The translations under genes were made by a program, and so were the position numbers. From positions 1 through 64,000 of the forward strand of contig NZ_MSDV01000015.1 of assembly GCF_001931485.1 (NCBI RefSeq): a DNA stretch of 64,000 bases, given 5' to 3'. The DNA comes from Burkholderia sp. SRS-W-2-2016 (GTDB taxonomy: Bacteria; Pseudomonadota; Gammaproteobacteria; Burkholderiales; Burkholderiaceae). The notes under the pieces are model-generated. The model searched no databases. It saw only the letters and a program-made list of their open reading frames with translations, and was not told the DNA's origin. Position 1 is the stretch's first letter. Each line of letters begins with the position of its first letter. Shown piece after piece: positions 17,177 to 25,900 of this stretch.

Positions 17177-17869
17177 ATGGATACGACGACTTACCCCATC
17201 TATCTCGTTGGTGGCAGCAAGGGCGGCGTGGGCAAGAGCTTTGTTGCGCTCGCCCTGGCCGATTATTTGCTGCGGCGAGATATCCATGCGGCGCTGGTGG
17301 AAACCGATACCTCAAATCCAGACGTGATGAAAGCAGTTCAGGACGAGATGCATTGCATCGCATATAACCTGGACGATGCAAACGGCTGGATCGGACTCGT
17401 CAATTACTGCGACGAGCACCGGGATGCAGCAATCGTCGTGAACACGGCGGCGCGGAGCCAGACGGGTGTCGAGCAGTTCGGCGCGACACTGGCCGGTGCG
17501 CTTGGCGAGCTTCGGCGTCAGCTTGTGGTTCTGTGGGTGATCAACCGGCAACGCGACAGCCTTGAACTGCTGAACGCTTTCAACCGGACGTTTCCAGACG
17601 CGGTGATGAATGTCGTGCGCAACGGCTATTTCGGCCCGGCAGAAAAATTCACCCTGTATCAGGGGTCGCAGCTTCGCCGTTCTGTCGAATTGCACGGCCA
17701 TTCGCTGGATTTTCCCGATCTCGCGGATCGCGTCGCCGACGAGCTTCGCAGTCAGCGTATGTCGATCCGCAAGGCAGCAGAGACGATGCATATCGGTGAA
17801 CGGGTCGAACTGTTGCGCTGGCGTTCGTTGTGCGATGCCATGTTTGCCAAGGTAACGGCCAATGCGTAA
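17177..17869 (+). CDS. TraL/StbB-like ParA-family ATPase
   Basis: A 230-residue P-loop ATPase of the ParA/MinD (deviant Walker A) class. The motif KGGVGKS is at residues 13-19 in the context LVGGSKGGVGKSFVALALADYLL, and VETDTSNPD (about 40-48) is the Walker A' region. Acidic Asp in AAIVVNTAAR replaces the usual D-x-x-x-x, so the Walker B is weak. Size and operon position match TraL of IncP plasmids and StbB of R388, proteins that act in plasmid mobilisation and positioning. It follows the TraK-like gene by 9 bases with a GAGG ribosome binding site and overlaps the next gene by 8 bases, implying translational coupling. Confidence 0.7.
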   Translation: MDTTTYPIYLVGGSKGGVGKSFVALALADYLLRRDIHAALVETDTSNPDVMKAVQDEMHCIAYNLDDANGWIGLVNYCDEHRDAAIVVNTAARSQTGVEQFGATLAGALGELRRQLVVLWVINRQRDSLELLNAFNRTFPDAVMNVVRNGYFGPAEKFTLYQGSQLRRSVELHGHSLDFPDLADRVADELRSQRMSIRKAAETMHIGERVELLRWRSLCDAMFAKVTANA

Positions 17870-18536
17870 CCGGCGGGCGAAGTCGCCTGATGCGCTCGCC
17901 CGCCTGTTTCTCGATGTCACGGGCGAGATGCCCGACGATACGAGTCTGCTGCGCATGCGCCGGATGTCCGGGGCGCTGAACCTGCGCGACAACGATGCGC
18001 TCTGGTCGATGATCGCCGTGCTCGAATACTACGCGCGGCTTTACGAGGCGATGCCGGATCGCATCCGCAGGGCCGGAGACGGCGGTTTCGATGCCGTGCG
18101 CCGGGAGGCAGGGGAGGTGACCGATGCCTTGATGCGCCAGCATCGCGACGCGCTTGCGCGCTGCAAGGCCACGATCCAGTTGGCTGAGAGCATGATCCGG
18201 GAACACGAAGCGAGGTATCAGGCAGCACTGGCAGAACTCAACACGGCATCGATGACTTCGCTCGCTGAACGGATGGCGAACCAAGTTGCGCGCGTTGCCG
18301 GGAACAGGCTTGTCGGTGCGGCAGCGGTGGCGGCACGGGAACAGCGGGAGCGGCTGAATGAGGTCGCGAGGCTGTTTGAGCGGACGATGGAGTCTGCTGC
18401 CAGACAGGCGCAGGAGAATATTGATGCATCTGGGCAGCGTCTGACACGCAGACTAGGTTATCTGTTGTCCGTCGTGATCGGTCTGTTCGCCGTGATGGTT
18501 GCCGTTGCGTTCTGGGTAGGGGAACACGCACGGTAA
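17862..18536 (+). CDS. TraM/StbC-like membrane-anchored coiled-coil protein
   Basis: A 224-residue protein with a long helical, probably coiled-coil body (about residues 70-195, rich in Arg, Glu and Ala) and one C-terminal membrane segment (LGYLLSVVIGLFAVMVAVAFWVG) close to the end. This tail-anchored layout is seen in the third gene of traKLM- and stbABC-type operons. Its start ATG lies inside the end of the ATPase gene (8-base overlap). I infer a role as membrane partner of the ATPase in transfer or partition. A direct family match was not recognised by sequence. Confidence 0.5.
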   Translation: MRNRRAKSPDALARLFLDVTGEMPDDTSLLRMRRMSGALNLRDNDALWSMIAVLEYYARLYEAMPDRIRRAGDGGFDAVRREAGEVTDALMRQHRDALARCKATIQLAESMIREHEARYQAALAELNTASMTSLAERMANQVARVAGNRLVGAAAVAAREQRERLNEVARLFERTMESAARQAQENIDASGQRLTRRLGYLLSVVIGLFAVMVAVAFWVGEHAR

Positions 18537-18548
18537 AGCGCGCTCCCT

Positions 18549-18568
18549 GCCTGTGCCAGAGCACAGGC
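18549..18568. terminator. hairpin between convergent genes, likely bidirectional terminator
   Basis: GCCTGTGC and GCACAGGC form a perfect 8-bp stem with a CAGA loop. It sits between the ends of two convergent genes (stop at 18536 on plus, 18582 on minus). It lacks a clear T-tract on either side, so termination strength is uncertain. Confidence 0.5.
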
Positions 18569-18581
18569 CGGAAGTGGTCAA

Positions 18582-20729
18582 TCACGCGGTGCGCTGCGTG
18601 GTTTCCGTATTTGCCATATTTGCTGCGGTCGGATAAGGCCATGCTGTACGGCTTTCGTCGGCCGATTCCGCATCAGGCTGTGCCTCTGCTTCCTCGGCGC
18701 CGGCTTCGTCCTCGTCCGCGTCATCGTCCGGCGTGCTGTGTACGCCGAGCGCACGGACAGGCGGCACTTCCCGATCAGTGAGGATTTCCGGGAGCCAGTC
18801 GGACTTCGCCAGCCGCATTTCGGCAGTGGCTGAGGCGTCGCCCTTCTTCATCTTGCTGAGGTCGAGGGCGACCTTGGGCGACACGGCTTGCATGGCTACG
18901 TCCACGATACGCGATTTGCTGACGTGATCGAAATACGTCGCGCGGGTCGGCGTCCAGTACCGGGCCATGTCGAGGTGCAGCGCATTGCTCAGGGCGTTGA
19001 TCGCGTGCGGTCCTTCCGTGCCGGTGACCCCGTCGAGCAGGGTGCCGGTGCAGAACGCCAGCAGATCGAGCAGCGTTGTACCGGCGTCCTGTCCGGTCAG
19101 CCACGGCAGCAGGGCAGCCAGATTGCGGGGAAGGGCGGCGAGCCATTGCTGGCGCTGTGCGTCGATGACGTCCCATGCGGTACTGGCGGACAGGTCATCG
19201 GCGGCTTTCAGCAGTGCATCGTGGTTGCTGGTGGCGTTAAGCTCCAGATAGTCGCGGCTTGGCCCGACACCGTACCGCTCGGGGAAGGCGACCGGCACGA
19301 GCCGGAACAGCAGCGCTGCGAGCGCGACGGACGGCTGCGCGATCAGTTCCGCGTGGATGGCTGCGGTGCGGTGGGCGGTCAGACGCTGGCAGAGCTTCGC
19401 GCTGTGTACCGGCTTCGGTTTCCGGTTGGCCTCGTTGAGCGTGGCGACAGCCTGTCCCACGGTAGTTACCGCCGTATCGTGCGTGGCATTCCCGTCGCGG
19501 CGAATCAACCCACGCTCGATGGTCAGGTTGCCCTGCGGGTCGAGGATGATGAACGCACCTGCTTCGGCCATCTGCTCTGCATCCCACGTCAGCGTGCGCG
19601 TTTCGAGTGCCCGAATCGCAGCGGTAACGCTGTTCAGTTCGGCCTCGATCCGTTCGCCTTCTTCATAGGCGTTCTCGTCGTCCTCTGCAAGGGCATCGTA
19701 TTGTTCCGCGAGTTCGTCCTGCCGCGCCGTCAGTGCGTAGATCTCGCGCTGCTCGTCCCCGGTATACGGACGGTTGAGCGGATCGAGCCTGTGGTAGCGG
19801 TTCAGTTCGATGACGTCACGCTCCACGCGTGTCTCGGTCCAGTTCCAACCCTCGGCGCGGACTTCCCCGGCCACGGCTTCGAGTTTTTCGCCCGCAAGAC
19901 GCTGCAGCAGTTCCGTGTCGGCAATGAATCCGGCGTTCTCGTCGTCGCTGAACAGATCGCGGCGTACATAGCCGCCCGCTGCCTCATAGGCGGAGAGACC
20001 GACGAAGCGCACGAGGCGGCTGCGGCTTGCGTCGATTTCGGCGCGTGTGATTGCTTGCCGCAGGTAGTTCGGCTGACGTTGCCACTCGTTCGCTTCCGAC
20101 CAGATCAGTTCCTGCATTTCGTGATCGTCAGAAAGGGCGAGCGCGGCCAACTGGTCGAGCGTGATGCTGTCCTCGCGCAACAGGCCGAGCAACTTGGGCG
20201 ATACGTTGGCGAGCTTCATGCGCCGCTTGACGGTGAGCGGCGACGCGGAGAACAGTGCGGCGATATAGTCGACGCTGCGGCCTTCCTCGGCCAGCATCCG
20301 GTACGAGCGCAGCACGTCGAACGGATCGAGTCCTTCGCGCTCGCTGTTTTCGATCAGAGAAATCGCGAGGGCTTCGCCTTCGCTGACGATTCGTACCGGC
20401 ACCGGATAGTCGGCGGCGATATGCTTCTGCTCGTACAGCAGGTCGAGTGCGGCTTCGCGGCGCTGACCCGCGCAGACACCATATCGGCGTTGCTTGCCCC
20501 GCGTTCCCTTCATTTCGTGGACGACAAGGTTTTGCAGCAGACCCTTTGCGCGGATGTTGGCGGCGAGGCCGGGAATCCCCGACAGGGGCTTCGTGCGCGC
20601 ATTCAGCGGCGAGCGGCGCAGGCTGGAATACGGAACGGTGACGATGGGCTGCTCGTTGCCGAAGTGGGTCTCGAGCATGGTAGTCGTTTCGGCGATGTCT
20701 GCCGTGATGGTTTCGACTTGGGCGTGCAT
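18582..20729 (-). CDS. large ParB/Spo0J-family (ParB-like nuclease domain) protein
   Basis: A 715-residue plasmid/ICE-type ParB-like protein. The N-terminal ParB fold is clear: VTVPYSSLRRSPLNAR (about 30-45), GLLQNLVVHEM, GQRREAALDLL and LIENSEREGLDPFDVLRSY, followed by a helix-turn-helix (VDYIAALFSASPLTVKRRMKLANVSPKLL). About 500 further residues of unknown fold and an acidic C-terminal tail (DDDADEDEAGAEEAEAQ) make it far longer than chromosomal ParB. Such long forms are common on plasmids and integrative elements of beta-proteobacteria and may be nucleases or DNA-binding regulators rather than true partition proteins. No parA partner is adjacent; the ParA-like gene at 17177 points the other way. 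A perfect inverted repeat lies just upstream. Confidence 0.85.
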   Translation of the reverse strand: MHAQVETITADIAETTTMLETHFGNEQPIVTVPYSSLRRSPLNARTKPLSGIPGLAANIRAKGLLQNLVVHEMKGTRGKQRRYGVCAGQRREAALDLLYEQKHIAADYPVPVRIVSEGEALAISLIENSEREGLDPFDVLRSYRMLAEEGRSVDYIAALFSASPLTVKRRMKLANVSPKLLGLLREDSITLDQLAALALSDDHEMQELIWSEANEWQRQPNYLRQAITRAEIDASRSRLVRFVGLSAYEAAGGYVRRDLFSDDENAGFIADTELLQRLAGEKLEAVAGEVRAEGWNWTETRVERDVIELNRYHRLDPLNRPYTGDEQREIYALTARQDELAEQYDALAEDDENAYEEGERIEAELNSVTAAIRALETRTLTWDAEQMAEAGAFIILDPQGNLTIERGLIRRDGNATHDTAVTTVGQAVATLNEANRKPKPVHSAKLCQRLTAHRTAAIHAELIAQPSVALAALLFRLVPVAFPERYGVGPSRDYLELNATSNHDALLKAADDLSASTAWDVIDAQRQQWLAALPRNLAALLPWLTGQDAGTTLLDLLAFCTGTLLDGVTGTEGPHAINALSNALHLDMARYWTPTRATYFDHVSKSRIVDVAMQAVSPKVALDLSKMKKGDASATAEMRLAKSDWLPEILTDREVPPVRALGVHSTPDDDADEDEAGAEEAEAQPDAESADESRTAWPYPTAANMANTETTQRTA

Positions 20730-20776
20730 GATTGACTCCAGAAAGATGGAAGGTTCCGGGTCGGGGTTGCTACCGT

Positions 20777-20817
20777 ATTCCGTCAGGACATGACCCGGAC
20801 AGCGTTCCTGACGGAAT
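20777..20817. promoter_or_regulatory. 12-bp perfect inverted repeat upstream of the ParB-like gene
   Basis: ATTCCGTCAGGA at 20777-20788 and its exact complement TCCTGACGGAAT at 20806-20817 are separated by 17 bases. It lies about 50 bases before the start of the ParB-like gene and 40 bases after the end of the DUF932 gene. It may be an operator, a ParB binding site or a terminator for the DUF932 transcript; no T-tract is present. Confidence 0.6.
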
Positions 20818-20856
20818 GAGGTGGCAGGGCGGCGAATAGCGCCGCCCCCGGAGCGC

Positions 20857-21690
20857 TTACGCCTTCATCTGACGCATGGCGTCAGCGAGCATCCACAGCG
20901 AGCGGTTGAGCTTTACGTTCTGGTCGATGCTTGTTATGGGGCGTGTGGATACAGCACGTCCGTTACTTGAGCGTCCGCGCAGGCCGCCCTTGGTCATGTT
21001 TTCCTGTACGCGGTTGAAGACCGTCCAGAGGTCGTCGCGGCGATCCTCGAAGCGGCGCGGAGCCAGTAGCTGGCTTTCGGTGACCGGTGCCGGTGCCTCG
21101 GCGTTGGTCGGGTCGTAGCGCAGCGCGAGCGCGGAGCGTGCGAACGCCTGCTGTTCGTCGCGGTTTAGTTCGACGGCGCGCATGCCGTCCTTCTGCTCGC
21201 GGATCAGGTCGAAGCCGTCGAGCACGTCGAATGCGCCGTTGATGACGTTCTGGACGATGTTGCCCTTGTGCGGCACGCGGATGTCCCGGATGTTGTCGCC
21301 GGCCACCATGCCGTTCTGGCAGACGAAGCGCAGCACGCCCGCGAGCATCTGGTAACTGCTTGTGCCGTCGTGCGAGTTCAGCAGCACGATTTCGTTGGCT
21401 TCGTCGCCGATGATCTGGTCGGCGTGGCGAAGCCGCAGCATGTGTTTCGTGTACTCGCGCTTGCCTTCGTCGCGCACGCGCGTCTGGCAGACCATGAACG
21501 GCTGGAAACCTTCATTACGCAGGCCGCGCAGCACGTCGATGGTCGGAATGTAGGTGTAGCGTTCCGAGCGGCTTTCGTGCTTGCTGTCCGCGAAGATGGA
21601 CGGGGCAACACGATGGATCTGGTCGTCCGACAGGGGTGAGTCGGCGCGGAGTATCGGGGAGCCGTAACGGAAAGAGGAAGCGAGTTGCAT
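20857..21690 (-). CDS. DUF932 (phage/plasmid-like, TIGR03299) protein
   Basis: A 277-residue protein with the features of DUF932, a family found on plasmids, ICEs and phages and of unknown function. Visible blocks are RYTYIPTIDVLRGLRNEGFQPF, the KREYTKHMLRLRH segment, ANEIVLLNSHDGTSSYQMLAGVLRFVCQNGMV and the C-terminal NRVQENMTKGGL. The start at 21690 (MQLASSFRYG) is chosen because a GGAG lies before it and the upstream 37 residues of the open frame look non-coding. It is transcribed with the ParB-like gene on the same strand and lies just after a long inverted repeat. Confidence 0.85.
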   Translation of the reverse strand: MQLASSFRYGSPILRADSPLSDDQIHRVAPSIFADSKHESRSERYTYIPTIDVLRGLRNEGFQPFMVCQTRVRDEGKREYTKHMLRLRHADQIIGDEANEIVLLNSHDGTSSYQMLAGVLRFVCQNGMVAGDNIRDIRVPHKGNIVQNVINGAFDVLDGFDLIREQKDGMRAVELNRDEQQAFARSALALRYDPTNAEAPAPVTESQLLAPRRFEDRRDDLWTVFNRVQENMTKGGLRGRSSNGRAVSTRPITSIDQNVKLNRSLWMLADAMRQMKA

Positions 21691-21792
21691 GACAATCTCC
21701 ACAGCAAGAGGGTTGAATGACGGGCTGTGAGATGGTCTTGCCACTTGCGTGCGAAACCTTCCCGGTGGAACTCGGGATTGGCCTCTGCTTTT

Positions 21793-21956
21793 GCCTGGCA
21801 CCCGGTTTCCTGCCCGTGCGACTCAAGGAGTCGAAGGCGGGGCGGTGTCAAGGAAAAAGGCGAGGGATGGTGCGGGCAACACGGTCCCTCGTCCCTTGAT
21901 GCCGCCCCGCCTTCGACTACGGTCGCGGGACAGGGCAGGAAACCGGGTGCCGGGCA
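21793..21956. repeat. two-tier long inverted repeat (about 164 bases)
   Basis: The outer arms are 21793-21815 and 21934-21956, 23 bases matching with one mismatch (GCCTGGCACCCGG and its partner). The inner arms are 21830-21853 and 21894-21917, 24 bases with two mismatches (GTCGAAGGCGGGGCGG and partner). An innermost pair GAGGGA/TCCCTC lies at 21862-21867 and 21885-21890. Spacers of 14 and 16 bases separate the tiers. A folded single strand would form a three-level hairpin with two internal loops. It lies in the promoter region of the DUF932 gene, on the plasmid-like part of the island. The function is unknown. Confidence 0.85.
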
Positions 21957-22001
21957 GATGCCTAAGCACGAGTCCGACCGGGAGGAACAGCGAAGCCTCG
22001 C

Positions 22002-22036
22002 TTATTCACAGTTTTTGGGGGCAATGCTGTGGATAA
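22002..22036. other. two facing DnaA-box-like sites (possible plasmid-type origin)
   Basis: TTATTCACA at 22002-22010 matches the relaxed DnaA-box consensus TTWTNCACA, and TGTGGATAA at 22028-22036 is the exact complement of the strict consensus TTATCCACA. They face each other across 17 bases, just beyond the long inverted repeat and before an A/T-richer stretch (22045-22120). No replication initiator gene is in view. This could be a relic replication origin or a DnaA-regulated site. Confidence 0.4.
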
Positions 22037-22220
22037 CTTGATGGACGAAACCGCAAGTAATTGAGTGATATAGGATTTGCCTGCGAGGTTAGTCGCAAGT
22101 ACGAAATTAATCAGGCTTTGGGCGTCAACGAGGTGAATAGCGTTTTCTCGGGAGCGTGGCGGACGGCTAGAGACCAGGCGCCCCTTATACTGTTAGCGAC
22201 GTGAAAACAGGGGAGCGGAT

Positions 22221-22886
22221 ATGGCGCTTCAGTGGATTGGGTATCTGAAGCAGAGCGGCTGGATGGATCTGCTGAAAGTTGGGGGTATCGCAAGCTTCAT
22301 CAGTTCGGTTATCACGCTGGGCTGGAATGGCGTTCGGGAAGCCAGGACCACGAGGCGCGAAGTGCGGCATGTGGCGTTGACCGTGGCCATTTCGCTGGAG
22401 AGCTATTCGCGGGACGCGCGTTTGATGATGCATCGGGCAGATTGGGCGAGGCAGGAGGCCGCACGCGAGCAAAGCTATGCTTCGCTCAAAGGCGTTTCCG
22501 TTGTCGAATTCACATTTCCGGAGCCGATTGACTGGAAATGGCTGAATCACAAGGTGGCCTCGCAACTCCGGGAGTTTCCGGCCACGCTGCATTCGGTTCG
22601 TCAGTCCTTGGCTGCGGAATGGGAGTATGGTGATCCGCTCGATTGGTGCGCTGAGGTGGAATTCGAGTGTGCAAAAGCGGCGAAACGGGCGCTCGAACTT
22701 TCACGTTTGACGCGTGCGAAGCACGGCGTTGCGTCGTGGGATCCCGGCGTGACGGATGTTGATTTGGAAAGAGAACTCACGCAGTACATCGCAGAGCAAG
22801 GTGAGAAGCGCGAGGCTTGTCAGAAGAAACAGCAGGCAGCGGCGGCCGATATGACTGTCGATTTAACGAGCCAATCTGGTTTCTAA
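22221..22886 (+). CDS. orphan protein, 221 aa, N-terminal membrane segment
   Basis: A 221-residue protein of unknown function. The N-terminus has one membrane segment (about residues 17-36, LLKVGGIASFISSVITLGW). The remaining soluble part is helical and charged, with no recognised motif. A GGGGAG before the ATG at 22221 supports the start. It is convergent with the KAP NTPase gene and shares a hairpin over its stop codon with it. Small membrane-anchored proteins beside NTPase defence genes are sometimes accessory parts, but its opposite orientation gives no support for a joint operon. Confidence 0.6.
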   Translation: MALQWIGYLKQSGWMDLLKVGGIASFISSVITLGWNGVREARTTRREVRHVALTVAISLESYSRDARLMMHRADWARQEAAREQSYASLKGVSVVEFTFPEPIDWKWLNHKVASQLREFPATLHSVRQSLAAEWEYGDPLDWCAEVEFECAKAAKRALELSRLTRAKHGVASWDPGVTDVDLERELTQYIAEQGEKREACQKKQQAAAADMTVDLTSQSGF

Positions 22887-22902
22887 CAAACCGGATTGGC
22901 TC
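22868..22902. terminator. hairpin over the stop codon of 22221-22886, between convergent genes
   Basis: GAGCCAATCTGGTTT (22868-22882) pairs with AAACCGGATTGGCTC (22888-22902), 15 bp with one G-T type mismatch, around a 5-base loop CTAAC that contains the TAA stop. It most likely ends transcription from both sides. There is no T-tract, so the strength is not certain. Confidence 0.6.
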
Positions 22903-22949
22903 GGACGATCAGATAAAGTTGCGAACAGCTTGCGAGAGCCAGCACGCTT

Positions 22950-25900
22950 CTAAGTGTCGTTATGGATCCTGTCTCCGATCCGGTCTAGCTCCTTGGACGA
23001 TCCAAAAGCGCCAGAGAGAATTGCAACATCGTTTGTCGTTAGACTCTCGATGCTCAACCCTTTCAGCGCAACGTTGCCGACCAGCCGATTTGCCATTGCA
23101 CTTGCGCCGCCCTTGATCGTTTCCGTTCCGAACTCGTGGAACCGGCCCATCAGGCCACGGGCTAGATCCGAACGTGACTCGCCATCGTGCATCAGCTTCT
23201 CAATGGTCTGTTCGCTGTCGAAAATGGCGGCCGAGGTGGCCTCGCTGTTCTGCACGCCCAAGGAACGTGGAATTGCGTCAACAAAAAAACCTTTGCCAAA
23301 TATCTGAGAGCGTGAGATGGCTTGTCGCCAGAGTCTTGTTCGTTGTTCATCAGCAATTGTGGAATCGACGAGCAAGTCGTTCAGCAACGCACGTCCGCTG
23401 TCATCCTGAGCAGAAAGCCATACATTCAAGGCTAGGTCTGCGTCCCCACTGGCCTGAATGGCTCCGCGACGAAGCAGCGCAACGGTAACTGCCCGACGCG
23501 CATCATCCGCGATGTGTCGTGACACGATCTGCCATGCCTCGTTCAGTGTCGCTATCTGCTCCGGCTCGCTGGTTTTCAACGTGCTCACAAGCGCATCAAT
23601 CTGCTCGACCGACAGGCCCGGATATCGACGGACGAACGGTAGCGCAAGTCGCGGCTCGACCTTCCAGAGGGCGCATGCGGTCTCGATGAGACGCGCGCGC
23701 TTGTCCTGCCCGACCACACCGCGATCGAACATATCGGAAACGGAGGCGAGCACATCGTCTTTCACGTTGGCCGCCTGGCTGATTGAAGTGGCACAGGCCT
23801 CTTCAAACAAGACAGAGGGGTCGTACGGCGCAATCGTCGGGGCCGACGCAGGCCAGCGACCGACCATCTGTCGATGTAGCAACGCGTAGTGACCCGGATG
23901 GTTTTTGGCCTGCTGGAAGAGCTGCTGCAGCGAGCTTCCAAGCGTGGAGGGTGTTGCATGGGCAAGCACTGTTGCGATGGGGGGGAAGATCGCTCTAAGA
24001 TAGTTCTCGTTCGCGCTCCGGTTGGCGAGATTGCTCAAGGCACTGTCTAGGTGCGGCTTGAATGGCGCCTTGTCCCAGCTGGAAGCGGGAAGCCCCGTGA
24101 CGAAGGTTGAGTAACGGGCTGACATGGCATCGTTAATCGGTTCCTTGTTCAGTATGGTGGTCACTGTGTTCACGGCCGAGGCCTTAAGGCTGTCATCTTC
24201 TCCGGGCAGAAGCTCCGTCAGCATCTCAAGACACGGCAGCGGGAGGTCCGAAATAACCCGCGGTGCCCAGGTGGTCAACACCGCCGTGGCCTTGGTCTTG
24301 TTCACCCGACGCAGTTGAGAGACGACGTCGCACGCGAGCCGGGCGTGAGCATCGTTGCGACTCCACGCTGTTGCAAGCTCAACCAGACTCTGCAGCGCGC
24401 TATCGTCGAGCGACTCAATCCGCGCGACAACCAGCTTCATCAACTCGGGGAACGCCTCACGAACGTCGACCTCAGAACTGTTGTCTGTGAGGTCGTGCAG
24501 CAGGCGGGCAGCGAAGGCGTTGACGAATGACGAGATTTCGACATTCGTGGCGAGCCCCTCGTTTGATACGGCGACCTGCCAGGCGGTTCTTACTGCAATT
24601 GGCTGGGTGAGCTCCATAAACCGGCAGACGATCGGCCACGTTGCGCGCCGTGCCTCCTCTCCGAGCGTCATCTGTGCCGAGAACACGCCGCCAGCACGTT
24701 GCGTCGCGGCATCGATGTCGAATGTCGCTGGCTCCTCCTTATCTAGCTCACTGGCGAGCGCGTCCACGTAGCGCGTCCCAAGAGAGCTGGCGATGCTACC
24801 TGTGTCCACGGAGAGCCAGCCCTCCAGCTCATCAAAACCAAGCTGTCGGGATGCGTTGCGAACACGAACATTTCGGGCCAGCAACCAGTCCAGGAACAGC
24901 GCATCTTCCCTCGCTTCCAGACCCTGTTGCGCACGCACACGGATGGCAAGCGCAACAATGATTTTCACCATCCCGACTGCCTCGTCCAGGTTTGGCGTCT
25001 GGCCAGAGTCAAGCTTGAGGCCCAGGTCGTCGTCCACCATCGCGTCGCCAACGAGTCGGGAAGTCACGGCGCGTTGGTCGGAGCCTGACGCTTTGGCGAG
25101 CAGCCCCTTGATTCGTGCAGGTCCCAGTTGCGCACGCAGGTCCGGACTGTCGTCAAGCGTCCTGCAAAGCTCGTTTAGCACCTGTGTGAGAGGTGGGTCT
25201 GGAATCCGCTCGATTACGTCCGCCATCATGCGTGCGCCATTCGTGCGGCGTGCTTCCGTTTCGCCTCTCATATCCTCAAAGAGGTTGTAAAGGTTCTTTG
25301 CCTGTTCCAAGCTCAACGGCGAAACATCATGGTGCCTGCCCAGTCCCTCCAGAACTCCATTTGTGTCGCCGGATATGAATGCGTTTCGCAAGGGGGCAAT
25401 CTTGGGTCCCAGCCGTCGGGAGATGGGGTCTTCGGAAAGCAGTAGCAGGCTTTCCAGTGGCTGGGGCCATCGAACACCTACGAGCCCGGCGAGAAACTGA
25501 CGTAGTGGCCGGTATTCCGGTCGCAGCTGCGGTTTCTGTTCGTTGGCAGCCTGCTGTCCACCCAACGCGGGCTCGGACAGGTATTTGTCGGCGAGGATTC
25601 GCCGGATGGATTCCGGCCGCTCCGACAGACTTTGCCCTCTCACGACAACTTCTGTGAAGTGAAAGAGAAGCTCAGGGTCGTCCTGCAGCTCGCGATAAAA
25701 ATCTGGAAAGCTCACCTTCAGGGCTGAAAGCGCGCCTAGCGATATGGGATGATCGGTGACGGCCCCTTCGTGCAACCCACCGGCACGATCGCTGCCTACC
25801 CCGTCGGCTTCACGCTTCTTTGCCAGCCACCACGACTGCTCGAACGCGTTGACGATCTGCAGCGCATTTCGCGGATCCTGCACGCCCGTGTGAATCATTC

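Noticed and set aside
18888..20735. 615-residue plus-strand open frame opposite the ParB-like gene
   Set aside because: No motifs, no ribosome binding site, and the minus strand carries clear ParB motifs.
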